From SAR202 cluster bacterium (lineage in GTDB: Bacteria > Chloroflexota > Dehalococcoidia > Lucifugimonadales > UBA826), in NCBI GenBank assembly GCA_008373095.1, contig RQOP01000031.1, positions 1 to 58,954 on the forward strand: DNA of 58,954 nt, written 5' to 3'. The position numbers and the translations under genes are program-made. This document shows, piece after piece, positions 16,094 to 26,301 of the stretch. Position 1 is the first letter of the stretch, and each line of letters begins with the position of its first letter. A model generated the notes under the pieces. It did no database searches and had not been told where the DNA came from. It worked only from the letters and a program-made list of their open reading frames with translations.

Positions 16094-16197
16094 TTTTTTT
16101 CCTATTAAATTCTACTTAGTAGAATCAGGTCATGGTTTTTCATAACATTATCACATACTATAGTCCGATAATTTGAATGCAATAACTGGAGATTGAA

Positions 16198-17466
16198 TTG
16201 CCAGGTCCATTAGATGGAATAAAAATTATTGAGTTTACCCAGATAATAGCTGCACCGTTTGGCGGGATGCTACTCGCTGACATGGGGGCTGAAATTATCA
16301 AGGTTGAACCTCTGGAAGGAGAGCCCTGGAGACTTCACACTGAATTTATCCCAAAAGAGAGTAAAACTTTCATAGGTTTAAATCGAGGTAAGAAAAGCCT
16401 CCCTTTAGATCTCCAAAGCCCAGAGGGTTTAGAAATAGCTCAAAAACTAGTAGCCGATGCAGATGTTGTGATCATCAACGCAAGGCCTGACGTACCAAAA
16501 AATCTCGGCATCGACTATGAAACACTATCTCAAATTAATCCGAAAATAATCTATTGCGACAATACTGCATTTGGCCGAAGAGGGCCTCATGGATACAGGC
16601 CGGGGTATGACTTGATCGTGCAGGCTATGAGTGGCCTATTGGCAGCCGATAACAAGGTCGTTGACGGAGTACCTCAACAAGTCACGGCCACAGCCGTCGC
16701 TGACTACACCACAGGGGTTGCTATTGCCTGGGGTGTTAGTGCAGCTTTGTTTTCCAGGGAAAAAACCGGCAAAGGGCAAAAGATAGACACCACATTGCTT
16801 TCTACCTCCCTTCTAATTCAAGGTGGATTTATGGAATTAGAAGATCATGGAAAAGATGAAAAGGATGAACTTGTGGAAACCTTAGGTGCACTTCGGGAAG
16901 CAGGACTACCTTACACAAGCTTGCTAGAACAGCAACAGGTGTATTCCCCTTTTAATACAGCGTTCCGGATTTATTACACCACATACCAAACATCCAACGA
17001 TGTCATTGCTATTGCCTGTCTAAGTAATAGATTAAGAAAAAAAGCTGCTGATGCTATTGGCGTAATAGACCCAAGATTCTCAGATGACTTCGATCCCGAC
17101 GATCCTGATTCAATCGACGCAATTGAATCATTGTCTGAACAGATTAAAAGCATCTTAATAACTAAAACCTGCCAAGAGTGGCTTGCAATTTTTGATGATG
17201 CAGGAGTGCCCGCTGGGCCTGTGAGGTTCATACAAGAGTTAACCGATGACGAACAAGTAATTGCTAATGACATGGTGGTTGAGGTTAACCATTCCCTTGC
17301 TGGAAAGGTAAGAATGGCGGGACCGATGATTCAGATGAGTGAGACCCCCCTTGAAGCCAAATCCGCCTCTCCAGCCTTAGGAGAACACACCGATCAAATT
17401 ATGCTGGAACTGGGATATTCTGAAGAAGAAATTACTGACCTGAGGTCGCGAAATATCACGCTTTGA
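16198..17466 (+). CDS. CaiB/BaiF (class III) CoA-transferase
   Basis: The 422-aa protein starts at a TTG with GGAG 8 nt upstream. It shows the class III order: GPLDGIKIIEFTQIIAAPFGGMLLADMGAEIIKVE, the LNRGKKSLPLDL block, and PGYDLIVQAMSGLL, in which D138 is the aspartate that forms the acyl-anhydride. The C-terminal AGPVRFIQEL and EHTDQIMLELGYS blocks are also normal. Class III enzymes move CoA between acids in a ping-pong-like reaction; the acids are unknown here. It stands alone, facing away from the SEC-C gene. Confidence 0.9.
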   Translation: MPGPLDGIKIIEFTQIIAAPFGGMLLADMGAEIIKVEPLEGEPWRLHTEFIPKESKTFIGLNRGKKSLPLDLQSPEGLEIAQKLVADADVVIINARPDVPKNLGIDYETLSQINPKIIYCDNTAFGRRGPHGYRPGYDLIVQAMSGLLAADNKVVDGVPQQVTATAVADYTTGVAIAWGVSAALFSREKTGKGQKIDTTLLSTSLLIQGGFMELEDHGKDEKDELVETLGALREAGLPYTSLLEQQQVYSPFNTAFRIYYTTYQTSNDVIAIACLSNRLRKKAADAIGVIDPRFSDDFDPDDPDSIDAIESLSEQIKSILITKTCQEWLAIFDDAGVPAGPVRFIQELTDDEQVIANDMVVEVNHSLAGKVRMAGPMIQMSETPLEAKSASPALGEHTDQIMLELGYSEEEITDLRSRNITL

Positions 17467-17595
17467 GCACCTGGCACGTGATTACCTTACAACAAACGTA
17501 TATTTTCCCGTTGAAGCATTCGGTGCCTACAATATATAATTCCGGAGGCTCCCTTCAGGGGACCTTCATTTACACAAGGAGTATATAAGGATCAA

Positions 17596-17844
17596 ATGAC
17601 CTACATTATTGCTGAACCATGTATCGATGTTTTGGATAGAGCTTGCATTGACGTCTGCCCAGTCGATTGCATTTATGAAGCGGAAGAACACAGCATGTTA
17701 CTAATCAACCCGGAAGAGTGCATCGATTGCGCGGCCTGCGAGCCTGTCTGCCCGGTAACAGCCATCTTCGCTGAGGATGATGTCCCAGCAGATTGGGATA
17801 AGTTTACAGACTTAAATTACGAATACTTCGGCCAGCAGAGATAA
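17596..17844 (+). CDS. 7Fe ferredoxin (3Fe-4S/4Fe-4S)
   Basis: The 82-aa protein has Cys at 9, 17, 21 and 25 (CIDVLDRACIDVCPVDC) and the full C42-x2-C45-x2-C48-x3-C52-P motif (CIDCAACEPVCP). The first group lacks the fourth spacing residue (Val at the position after CID), matching the seven-iron ferredoxins of actinobacteria and related bacteria (FdxA/FdxC type) with one 3Fe-4S and one 4Fe-4S cluster. The tail (DDVPADWDKFTDLNYEYF) is also typical. AGGA lies 5 nt before the ATG. It acts as a soluble electron carrier. It precedes aconitase by 160 nt without clear co-transcription. Confidence 0.92.
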   Translation: MTYIIAEPCIDVLDRACIDVCPVDCIYEAEEHSMLLINPEECIDCAACEPVCPVTAIFAEDDVPADWDKFTDLNYEYFGQQR

Positions 17845-18006
17845 AACAACATGGTCTAAAAGGCCTTACGAAAAAAATACTGCGCCAATTACCCTACATA
17901 AATGTCTGATATGGATAACAGTGTCTGAGGGTAAGGTTTTCCTAAAAGGGTAAAACCCGTTAAGGTTCTATTCACGTCAATTTAACAATTTCGGAGATGT
18001 ACTCCT

Positions 18007-20688
18007 ATGACTGGAAATACTAATTCCTCAGATTTAATCTCAAAACAGATCCTACAGACACCATCAGGGAACTACACGTACTACCCCATTAAATCCGTCC
18101 AAAATGCGGGATTGATGGACATAGATAAAACTCCATATTCAATAAGAGTTTTACTTGAAAACGTGATACGCAATGCTGATGGTGGACCGGCCACCGAAGA
18201 TCATATAAAACTAGTCTCCTCATGGAGACCTAACAACAAACCAAGCAGTGAATTCCCTTACATGCCTGGCAGGGTATTACTTCAGGACTTCACAGGTGTT
18301 CCAGTAGCAGTTGATATAGCAGCGATGAGAGATGCTGTGAGTGAACTGGGAGGCGATGCATCCATAATAAATCCGATCGTCCGGTCAGATATGGTAATCG
18401 ATCATTCAGTTCAAGTGGATCATTTCTCTACCCCCAATGCTCTCAACTTAAATATAGAAATGGAATTTGACCGAAACACGGAAAGATACCAGCTCCTTAA
18501 ATGGGCACAAAATGCCTTTGATAATTTTAAAATAGTTCCACCTGGTACCGGTATAGTCCACCAGGTAAATCTAGAATATCTTGCAGAAGTAGTTTTAAGC
18601 GAAGACGACGTAGTCAACCCGTTGGCATTCCTTGACACATGTGTAGGAACCGATTCCCATACAACCATGGTGAACGGTTTAGGTGTCCTTGGATGGGGAG
18701 TCGGAGGTATTGAGGCGGAAGCCGTTATGCTGGGCCAACCTTATTACATGGTGGTTCCTGAAGTAGTGGGAGTCAAGCTCACCGGTACTTTGCCAAATGG
18801 TTCTACTGCTACTGATCTAGTTTTATCCATCGTTGAGATGCTGAGATCTGTTGGGGTTGTTGAAAAGTTTGTTGAATTTTACGGGCCAGGACTCAAAGAA
18901 TTAACCCTCGCGGACCGAGCAACAATAGCAAACATGGCTCCTGAATACGGAGCGACTTGCGGGTTCTTTCCAGTAGACCATCAAACCTTGAGATACCTTA
19001 AGGACACAGGCCGTGAGCAATCGGTTGTTGACCTAGTTGAAGAGTACTCCAAAGAAAATAATTTTTATTACGATGAGACAAGCGAACCTGAATACAGTAC
19101 CCAGCTAGATTTTGATATATCCAAAGTCATACCCTCAATGGCGGGCCCTAAACGTCCACAAGATAAGATCTCTCTAGAAAACATTTCAGAAAATTTTTCT
19201 GACTCTTTTTCTGACTCATCAGGAAGAACTCACACTATAGAAATAAACGACGAAAAAGTAGAGTTCGGCGACGCAGCGGTAGCTATAGCAGCCATCACTA
19301 GTTGTACCAACACATCGAATCCTTCAGTCATGGTTGGTGCCGGCCTGCTGGCACGAAATGCAAGACAAAAAGGGCTGGCACGAAAACCTTGGGTGAAATC
19401 GAGCCTTGCACCCGGTTCCACGGTCGTGACTCGCTATCTCGAGTCGGCTGGATTAAACCAAGACTTAGATTATCTAGGTTTCAATACAGTCGGTTACGGC
19501 TGTACAACTTGCATCGGAAATTCCGGGCCATTACCACAACCAGTTGCTGAAGTAGTTTCTGACAACGACCTCACTGTCGCTGCAGTGCTAAGCGGAAACA
19601 GGAATTTCGAAGGGAGAGTGCACCCTCAAGTCAAAGCAAACTATCTGGCATCCCCGATGTTGGTTGTAGCCTATGCTCTGGCTGGACGGGTGGATGTTAA
19701 CTTAATAGAAGACCCAATAGGACACGACAAATCAGGTGCCGAGGTTTTCCTTAAAGATATATGGCCCTCCCAAGAAGACATCGCAAATACAATATCTTCA
19801 TGTTTGACTCCAGAAATGTTTCAGGAGCAATATAATGAAGTCGTTAACGGACCAAAGGAATGGCAAGAATTAGAAACATCATCCAGTTTAAATTTCAGCT
19901 GGGAAAAAGAGTCAACATACATTCAAAAGCCACCTTATTTTGACAACTTTTCCGAAAACCCTTCAGAACGTTCAGAGATCGCAGATGCGAGAGTTCTGGT
20001 TTACCTAGAGGATTCTGTAACCACCGATCATATTTCACCGGCCGGGTCGATTCCCCCAAGCGCCCCAGCTGGACAATTTTTACTAGGCAACGATGTACCG
20101 CGCAGAGAATACAACTCATTTGGTTCCAGAAGAGGTAATCATGATGTAATGGTACGGGGAACATTTGCCAATATTAGGCTCAGAAATAGACTGACCCCAG
20201 AAATGGAGGGTGATTGGACCATTCACCAACCTTCCGAAGAAGTCATGCGAATCTATGACGCTTCTGAAAAATATAGGGGCGAAGAGGTCCCTTTGATAAT
20301 CCTAGCCGGTAAAGAATATGGCACTGGTAGCTCGAGAGATTGGGCAGCCAAAGGACCTATGCTACTCGGTGTGAGAGCAGTAATAGCTGAAAGCTTTGAA
20401 AGAATACATAGGTCTAATCTGATTGGAATGGGAGTTCTGCCATTAGTGTTCACAGACGGCCAATCTGCCACATCACTTGGCCTTGACGGTACGGAAACAT
20501 ACGATCTTCTTGGCGTCGCAAATAGCGTAACTCCATCATCTACCATTGAAATAACAGCCACTTCAAAAAGTGGAAATGTGACTAAATTCAATGTCCTCGC
20601 TCGTATAGACACTGAAATTGAAAATGAATATTACCGACACGGAGGGCTCTTACCTTACGTACTTCGCCAGATGATGACTGAAAATTAA
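18007..20688 (+). CDS. acnA: Aconitate hydratase A
   Basis: The 893-aa protein has the AcnA length and order. The 4Fe-4S ligands are C433 (TSCTNTSNP), C499 and C502 (GYGCTTCIGNSGPL), in the same spacing as E. coli AcnA. The swivel domain near the C-terminus has GKEYGTGSSRDWAAKGP with the catalytic Ser-Arg. It isomerises citrate to isocitrate in the TCA cycle and, in its apo form in many bacteria, binds iron-responsive RNAs. GGAG lies 10 nt before the ATG. It is convergent with recG, with only 36 nt between the stops. Confidence 0.97.
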   Translation: MTGNTNSSDLISKQILQTPSGNYTYYPIKSVQNAGLMDIDKTPYSIRVLLENVIRNADGGPATEDHIKLVSSWRPNNKPSSEFPYMPGRVLLQDFTGVPVAVDIAAMRDAVSELGGDASIINPIVRSDMVIDHSVQVDHFSTPNALNLNIEMEFDRNTERYQLLKWAQNAFDNFKIVPPGTGIVHQVNLEYLAEVVLSEDDVVNPLAFLDTCVGTDSHTTMVNGLGVLGWGVGGIEAEAVMLGQPYYMVVPEVVGVKLTGTLPNGSTATDLVLSIVEMLRSVGVVEKFVEFYGPGLKELTLADRATIANMAPEYGATCGFFPVDHQTLRYLKDTGREQSVVDLVEEYSKENNFYYDETSEPEYSTQLDFDISKVIPSMAGPKRPQDKISLENISENFSDSFSDSSGRTHTIEINDEKVEFGDAAVAIAAITSCTNTSNPSVMVGAGLLARNARQKGLARKPWVKSSLAPGSTVVTRYLESAGLNQDLDYLGFNTVGYGCTTCIGNSGPLPQPVAEVVSDNDLTVAAVLSGNRNFEGRVHPQVKANYLASPMLVVAYALAGRVDVNLIEDPIGHDKSGAEVFLKDIWPSQEDIANTISSCLTPEMFQEQYNEVVNGPKEWQELETSSSLNFSWEKESTYIQKPPYFDNFSENPSERSEIADARVLVYLEDSVTTDHISPAGSIPPSAPAGQFLLGNDVPRREYNSFGSRRGNHDVMVRGTFANIRLRNRLTPEMEGDWTIHQPSEEVMRIYDASEKYRGEEVPLIILAGKEYGTGSSRDWAAKGPMLLGVRAVIAESFERIHRSNLIGMGVLPLVFTDGQSATSLGLDGTETYDLLGVANSVTPSSTIEITATSKSGNVTKFNVLARIDTEIENEYYRHGGLLPYVLRQMMTEN

Positions 20689-20724
20689 AATCAAATAATC
20701 CTGTCAAAATAAAAGCAGACCCGC

Positions 20725-23115
20725 CTATGCTACACTGAAGTCAGCCAGTAATTTTTCGAGCTGTTTTTTTAACTCTTGGTGCTCTTCCAACAACAATTCA
20801 TAGTCTGAATTCAGTACTTTGTCGGCCTCAATGCCAGCTAACGACACAAGGTCAGCGTCTGAAGGATCCGCAACTTGAAATAGTGGAACCCCACTTTGTC
20901 TTTTGCCTATCAAATCGCCGGCACCGCGCATCCTTAAATCTTCATCAGCCAATCTAAATCCATCGTTTATTTTATGAAGGATGTCCATACGTTCTTTTGA
21001 GTCTGCACCTGGATTATCCGACATCAAAATACAGTAGCTTTGATGTTCCCCTCTACCTACTCTTCCTCTAAACTGGTGCAACTGTGAGAGACCAAATCTT
21101 TCGGCACCGTCTATCACCATAATACTTGCGTTGGGAATATCCACTCCTACCTCTATTACTGCCGTGGCAACAAGTATATGAATATCGCCAGACCTAAATT
21201 GTTCCATAACTAACTCTTTTTCAGGCAATTTCATTCTGCCGTGCAAGAGTCCTATTTTCATTTCAGGAAATATATCCCTAGACAAGGTCTCATATTCTTC
21301 TATAGCCGCTTTCGACTGTAAGGATTCAGATTCCTCAATCAAAGGACAAACAACAAAAGCCTGTCTCCCATCCAAAATTTCCTTCCTTATGAACCTATGA
21401 ACTTCATCCCGTTTATCTTTATCATAAACATAAGTTTGCACAGGTTTTCTTCCAACAGGCATTTGATCTATGACTGACAAGTCTAGGTCACCAATCATTG
21501 TGAAATATAGAGATCTAGGGATCGGGGTAGCTGACATTAATAAAAGATGTGGCCTAGGTTCTAAGCGATCAAATACATTCTTCTGATTTACTCCAAACCT
21601 ATGCTGTTCATCCACAACAAGTAAAGCCAAATTAGGAATGTCAACCGAGTCTTGGATTAGGGCGTGCGTACCAACAACAATATCAGCTTGGCCTGACCGA
21701 ATAACCTCTTGGGTAAGAGCTTTCTCTCGATTGCGCAAACTTCCATTTAATAGAGCAATAGTCAATTTGTGTCCAGATCCTGATATCTCAGTTTCAACAA
21801 CATTCGGTAACCCTTCTATCAAAGGTCTTGAATAAGAAGAGAAAAAATTTTGCAAAGTCATAAAATGCTGTTCTGACAAAACTTCCGTTGGTACCATCAT
21901 GGCAGATTGATATCCATTTGATGCCGCTTGTATCATCCCTGCCAAGGCAACCAAAGTCTTACCGCTACCTACATCCCCTTGCAGCACTCGCCTCATCGGT
22001 ATACCACTAGACAAATCATCGGAAATCTCACGCACGCACCTCGATTGAGCGGAGGTAAGCTTAAATGGTAACGTAGAAAAAAAATCGTCAAGTGACATTT
22101 GATTTTTGCTCAAGGCTATTCCGGAAACTTTATTTTTCCAATCAAGTTTTTTCTTGCGCATGAGTAGCTGAATCAAAAACAATTCATCAAAGGCTATTCT
22201 TCTACGAGCCCTACTAAAATCCTGGATATCTCTAGGATAATGATATCTGGCAACGGCTTTATGCAACGAATAAAGTCCGGTTCTGTGAAGTATTCTCTCT
22301 GGCATATATTCCGCCAATTGATCCACTGTAGCTTTGAGAGAACGATATATCTCTCTTCTTAGAGGCTTCATATTTATCCCTTGAGAAAGGGCGTATACGG
22401 GCACCAACCTTCCTGTGTGCAATCTTGTAACACCATTGACGATGCGTTCATATATAGGGTTTTTATATACAGGCCTGCCTCTTTCATATTCCACCTTCCC
22501 ACTCAGCATTACTTTTTGGCCTATTTTGAGATCTGTAGCTATCCATGGCTGGCCAAAAAAGGTCACCTTAATTAGTCCAGTCGAGTCTGAAAATAGAACC
22601 TCAACTCGCTTCCTATTTTGAATTCCCTTAATCTCCAACGATTTAACTGTAACTAACGATGACTGGGTGGCACCATCCAAGAGATGGGCGATTTCCTTTA
22701 CACTGGCAAAATCTTCATGACGTTCAGGGAAATAAAAAATTAAATCTTTTATAGTTTTTATCCCTAGAGTCTCTGATATTTTTTTTATCGGCCAGCCTCT
22801 ACTATTTTTTTTTAATACCCCAATCGAGTCCGCCAAATTTATGGAGTCTTTAGTCGAACTATGAGATTTAACATTCAAGTCTCTTGCGATATTTTTCATG
22901 ACTTCAGATACCGCTAAGGTTCGCTGCTCCTTATCCATGGTGGAATAATTTTTTAGCGGATCTAAGGTCTCCCCAGGAAACCATTGCATATTTGAAATTA
23001 CGAAAGCCTCTATTCCGCCGATCACCGTAGAATCATCGAAATCAGAAGCCAATTCTTGTGTAAGAATTCTGGTCAAAGATTCTTTCTTACCATTATGTTT
23101 GGTCAACTTACTCAT
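20725..23115 (-). CDS. recG: ATP-dependent DNA helicase RecG
   Basis: The 796-aa protein contains an OB-like wedge region (about 150-240, VTVKSLEIKGIQNRKRVEV ... GRPVYKNPIYERI), Walker A GDVGSGKT at 380-387, DEQHRFG as the DEAH-type box, MSATPIPRSL, and the late motif HQFRGRVGRG. The C-terminal TRG region (RLADEDLRMRGAGDLIGKRQSG) identifies RecG, which reverses stalled replication forks. About 100 N-terminal residues precede the wedge domain, a length seen in other Chloroflexota and Firmicutes RecG. It lies 14 nt downstream of fakA on the same strand, the order common in Firmicutes (yloV-recG). Confidence 0.96.
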   Translation of the reverse strand: MSKLTKHNGKKESLTRILTQELASDFDDSTVIGGIEAFVISNMQWFPGETLDPLKNYSTMDKEQRTLAVSEVMKNIARDLNVKSHSSTKDSINLADSIGVLKKNSRGWPIKKISETLGIKTIKDLIFYFPERHEDFASVKEIAHLLDGATQSSLVTVKSLEIKGIQNRKRVEVLFSDSTGLIKVTFFGQPWIATDLKIGQKVMLSGKVEYERGRPVYKNPIYERIVNGVTRLHTGRLVPVYALSQGINMKPLRREIYRSLKATVDQLAEYMPERILHRTGLYSLHKAVARYHYPRDIQDFSRARRRIAFDELFLIQLLMRKKKLDWKNKVSGIALSKNQMSLDDFFSTLPFKLTSAQSRCVREISDDLSSGIPMRRVLQGDVGSGKTLVALAGMIQAASNGYQSAMMVPTEVLSEQHFMTLQNFFSSYSRPLIEGLPNVVETEISGSGHKLTIALLNGSLRNREKALTQEVIRSGQADIVVGTHALIQDSVDIPNLALLVVDEQHRFGVNQKNVFDRLEPRPHLLLMSATPIPRSLYFTMIGDLDLSVIDQMPVGRKPVQTYVYDKDKRDEVHRFIRKEILDGRQAFVVCPLIEESESLQSKAAIEEYETLSRDIFPEMKIGLLHGRMKLPEKELVMEQFRSGDIHILVATAVIEVGVDIPNASIMVIDGAERFGLSQLHQFRGRVGRGEHQSYCILMSDNPGADSKERMDILHKINDGFRLADEDLRMRGAGDLIGKRQSGVPLFQVADPSDADLVSLAGIEADKVLNSDYELLLEEHQELKKQLEKLLADFSVA

Positions 23116-23129
23116 ATCACCACAAAGAA

Positions 23130-24791
23130 TTAATTTTGCAAAACAGAAATCAAGTAATCGTAATGAGGTTGATCACCCACATGAACTTCAATAATGTCTT
23201 CACTTAAATCTGGCAGGTTGGTTTTTAGTAGTTTTTCTAACCTTGGAACATCCTCATTAGTTAAGCCATTCCCTAGTAAAACTGTTATATGTTCTACACT
23301 TTTCTCCAGCTCTTCCTCCACCACCTTTACAAAAAGGTCATCCACGTTTTCAGCGTAGCCGTATAATTCTCCATTTATCATGGCTATAGGCTGCATGTGA
23401 TCAACCTTCTGACCATTCATTTCAACCGCTCTTGACGACTTGAATATCGTTATGGTTTTGATCAGGGGTATCAAATTAACCATCATTTCCTTGTTTTTAA
23501 AAGCAGATTCGTATGGATCAAAATCCACAATGCATTCCAACCCTTCTGCCTGCGTTTCCGTCGGTAAAATCACTATATTTGAAATCACTAACTCAGCTGC
23601 CTGGTCAGCAGCCGGAATAACATTTTTGTCATTAGTTAAAAGAAGAATTGAGTCGGCCTCCACTTGTTCGACTGCTGAAACAATATCTGCCACACTGGGA
23701 TTCATATCAACCCCACCATCAATAACCAGATCTACACCCAGATTCCTAGTTATCTCTGAAATTCCAGACCCGTTTACAATGGATATGAGCGCGGTCTGCC
23801 CTCTAAGGTCAATTTTAGAGGCCTTGTTTGTTCGTTCCGAAGATCCCAGTCTTTCTTTTGACTGCACCTCCATATTTTCCACTGAAACTGATGCGATGCT
23901 TCCTAACTCTACAGCTTTAGTCAGAACTGCTCCTGGATCAGTCGCGTGGATATGAATCCTATATGTAGGGATCTCCCCTATTATTACTGTAGATGTTCCC
24001 AAAGCTTGAAAAAGTGTTCCGATTGTTTCTGATTCTTGGTCAGTATCCAATATAAATTGAGTGCAATAGCCAAACTCATCTTCAGATCCAAAGTGATCAA
24101 ATATGAGCTTCTCTACACCCGTACCATCCCCAGCTGGCCTGCGTAACATAATTGGAACCGTTGCAGGGTCGGTATCGGTAAGGAAAATAGCCATCCCTTC
24201 GAGTATAACTTCGATCCCATATCCACCGGAATCTACCACGCCACTGTCTTTAAGTATCGGAAGTAATTCAGGAGTCCTATCAACAGATCTTTGTGCTTCT
24301 TCTACAAGTAATTTGAATAAGTTTTTTAGAGATATCTCTTTCCCCTTAAGAGAATCAGCTCTGTTTGCTACATCTGAGAGTACCGTAAGCATTGTTCCTT
24401 CAGTTGGTTCAGCAACAGAATCAAACGCTTTGACCCGAGCATTCCCAATGGCTCCCGATATGATTTCAAGATCAACTTCAGACGTATGTACAGACAAATA
24501 TTCAGCCAAGCCTCTAAATATCTGAGACAAAATGATTCCACTATTCCCTCTACCTTCATACAGTGCTGCTTGTGAAAGAAGATCTGTGAGTTCTCGTAGG
24601 TCAGCGTATTCTACTGTCCTCATTCTTGATTGAATTCCCTCTAATGTCCCGTACATATTAGTGCCTGTATCACCATCTGGCACCGGAAACACGTTAAGTG
24701 AATTTATGGCATCTACATGCCGTCTAAAAAAAATGACAGCGGAACTAAACATTCCCCAAAATATATCTGCTGCTGTTGCCTTAGAGTACAT
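23130..24791 (-). CDS. fakA: Fatty acid kinase catalytic subunit-like DAK2/DegV-fold protein
   Basis: The 553-aa protein has an N-terminal DAK2 (DhaL) nucleotide-binding domain with NVFPVPDGDTGTNM, YEGRGNSGIILSQ and DSGVVDSGGYG. A central region and a C-terminal half (SILLLTNDKN, GNGLTNEDVP) follow, as in FakA/YloV. FakA phosphorylates fatty acids carried by a FakB protein for entry into phospholipid synthesis. No FakB gene is in this window. The gene is divergent from rpmB and upstream of recG, the same neighbourhood as in Firmicutes. The exact start (24791 or a Met 14 codons later) is not fixed by a clear ribosome site. Confidence 0.88.
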   Translation of the reverse strand: MYSKATAADIFWGMFSSAVIFFRRHVDAINSLNVFPVPDGDTGTNMYGTLEGIQSRMRTVEYADLRELTDLLSQAALYEGRGNSGIILSQIFRGLAEYLSVHTSEVDLEIISGAIGNARVKAFDSVAEPTEGTMLTVLSDVANRADSLKGKEISLKNLFKLLVEEAQRSVDRTPELLPILKDSGVVDSGGYGIEVILEGMAIFLTDTDPATVPIMLRRPAGDGTGVEKLIFDHFGSEDEFGYCTQFILDTDQESETIGTLFQALGTSTVIIGEIPTYRIHIHATDPGAVLTKAVELGSIASVSVENMEVQSKERLGSSERTNKASKIDLRGQTALISIVNGSGISEITRNLGVDLVIDGGVDMNPSVADIVSAVEQVEADSILLLTNDKNVIPAADQAAELVISNIVILPTETQAEGLECIVDFDPYESAFKNKEMMVNLIPLIKTITIFKSSRAVEMNGQKVDHMQPIAMINGELYGYAENVDDLFVKVVEEELEKSVEHITVLLGNGLTNEDVPRLEKLLKTNLPDLSEDIIEVHVGDQPHYDYLISVLQN

Positions 24792-24948
24792 ATATGAAGT
24801 TCCATAAGAAAAATATGCTGGAAGTATAATAACGGATATGGTATTTTTTAATGTGGATTTGTTCTAATTTTAAAGCATTTCAGCTGTTGCAAATCTGAAA
24901 CAAATAGCTTGCTACCAATACGTTAAGGAAAGTGTCTAAAGGCGAAAA

Positions 24949-25146
24949 ATGGCTACATGTGAAGCTCCAGATTGTAAAACTCAGGTCCGTACTGGCAACA
25001 ATGTTAGCCATTCCAAGCGCCGAACACGTAGGACCTGGAGTCCAAATATTCAAAAGGCCACAATTGAAATTAATGGCCAAATGAAGAAAGTTAATTTGTG
25101 TACCCGATGCCTCCGAACTCAATACAAGGCAGCAATGAAGGATTGA
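24949..25146 (+). CDS. rpmB: Ribosomal protein bL28, zinc form
   Basis: The 65-aa protein matches bL28: MATCEAPDCKTQVRTGNNVSHS, then the basic TRRTWSPNIQKA segment and a C-terminal NLCTRCLRT. Cys4 and Cys9 together with Cys51 and Cys54 form the zinc-ribbon found in C+ versions of L28. It is a large-subunit ribosomal protein. A GGCG-type ribosome site lies just upstream of the ATG. It faces away from fakA across a 157-nt shared promoter region, an arrangement conserved in many bacteria. Confidence 0.96.
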   Translation: MATCEAPDCKTQVRTGNNVSHSKRRTRRTWSPNIQKATIEINGQMKKVNLCTRCLRTQYKAAMKD

Positions 25147-25288
25147 GCTGCAGGTACACAGGCTTTCGGCTCATATTTGTTAGTTAGCTTCTGCGTTGAC
25201 ACTGCTTGTCACGGATTACTATCATTAGGGTAGGAAATGTCTGCGAAGCGAGGGCATTAATAAATTCACAGTATCGAGGTTCATTTGT

Positions 25289-26257
25289 ATGGCTGAATAC
25301 AGCAAAACCGAAGCAATGGATTGGGCAAGAGAAAACCTTCGTGGTCAATGGTCTACCTTAATGACACCCTTCACAGAGGCCGATGAAATAGATGAAGAAG
25401 GCTTGAGACGAGATATTCGACACGTAAAGGCCCTTGGCACAAAAGGTGCCGGATGCACCTGGGGCATGGGCGAATTCTGGACACTGACTAAAGAAGAAAG
25501 ATTGAAAGTCTATGACATTGTTAGTGACGAGGCAGGAAGTGACTGGGCTATTGGCGCCCACGTGTCACACACATCTATGAAAGAAATGCTTGATTTGGCT
25601 AGCTATTCTGAACATGCTGGCTTCGACCTGCTTATAGTGGCGGCACCTTATTTCGCTACAAGGACTGAGGATCAAGTTATCGAATGGGTCAGTAAACTGG
25701 CAGAAAATACAAATCTTGCGATTATGTACTATAACTCCCCTCAATTTGGAACAGTTCTGGATGCCAATGGTTTGGACCGGGTCTGTGATATTCCCAACAT
25801 AGTAGGAGTAAAAGAGGCAAGCTTCAACCCAGAACTTTCTGTGGACACCCACTTGAAAGTGGGTACTAAGGCAATCATCAGCACTCCGGATGAATGGATA
25901 TTCCACAAAGGAAAGGAATTAGGGTTTGAGCAACAGGTAATGTTTGCGAACACCTCTGACTGGAGATTTGATACCCCAGACGCTAACTATTACGTTCAAT
26001 ACATCGATAAGGTAATGCAAGGCGATCTGGACAATGATTTTTATGATTCAAAAGTCAAACCAATTAAAGAAGTTTCAGACAAATGGTGGAAATACACTGT
26101 ACAAAAGATGGGAGGAGCGTTACCAGCCTCATTATGTAAATACTGGGGTGAATTAATGGGAATGTCAGGAGGGCATGTTAGAGCTCCTCTAACTGACCTC
26201 ACTGACGATGAAAAACAACAGCTTAGAGACGATATTGCAGCTGTAGCAAACACCTAA
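25289..26257 (+). CDS. DapA/NAL-family lyase of unknown substrate
   Basis: The 322-aa TIM-barrel protein keeps the Schiff-base K175 (IVGVKEAS) and the catalytic Tyr in MYYNSP (Y147-Y148). The GTTGE loop that binds the keto-acid carboxylate is replaced by a different loop (GCTWGMGEFWTLT), and there is an unusual tryptophan-rich C-terminal half (KWWKYTV, CKYWGEL). Family members cleave or make 2-keto-3-deoxy acids or dihydrodipicolinate. The changed loop implies an altered substrate, so lysine synthesis is unlikely, and a canonical dapA is present elsewhere in this window. It begins about 140 nt after rpmB and is followed 44 nt later by the MfnB-like fusion gene. Confidence 0.85.
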   Translation: MAEYSKTEAMDWARENLRGQWSTLMTPFTEADEIDEEGLRRDIRHVKALGTKGAGCTWGMGEFWTLTKEERLKVYDIVSDEAGSDWAIGAHVSHTSMKEMLDLASYSEHAGFDLLIVAAPYFATRTEDQVIEWVSKLAENTNLAIMYYNSPQFGTVLDANGLDRVCDIPNIVGVKEASFNPELSVDTHLKVGTKAIISTPDEWIFHKGKELGFEQQVMFANTSDWRFDTPDANYYVQYIDKVMQGDLDNDFYDSKVKPIKEVSDKWWKYTVQKMGGALPASLCKYWGELMGMSGGHVRAPLTDLTDDEKQQLRDDIAAVANT

Positions 26258-26301
26258 ACCACAAAAATAGTACAAAAAATCAGACACAAGGAAGACAACA
26301 A

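Noticed and set aside
23440-24525. Long open frames opposite to fakA
   Set aside because: They lie wholly within the clear fakA gene and encode serine/threonine-rich low-complexity protein typical of antisense frames.
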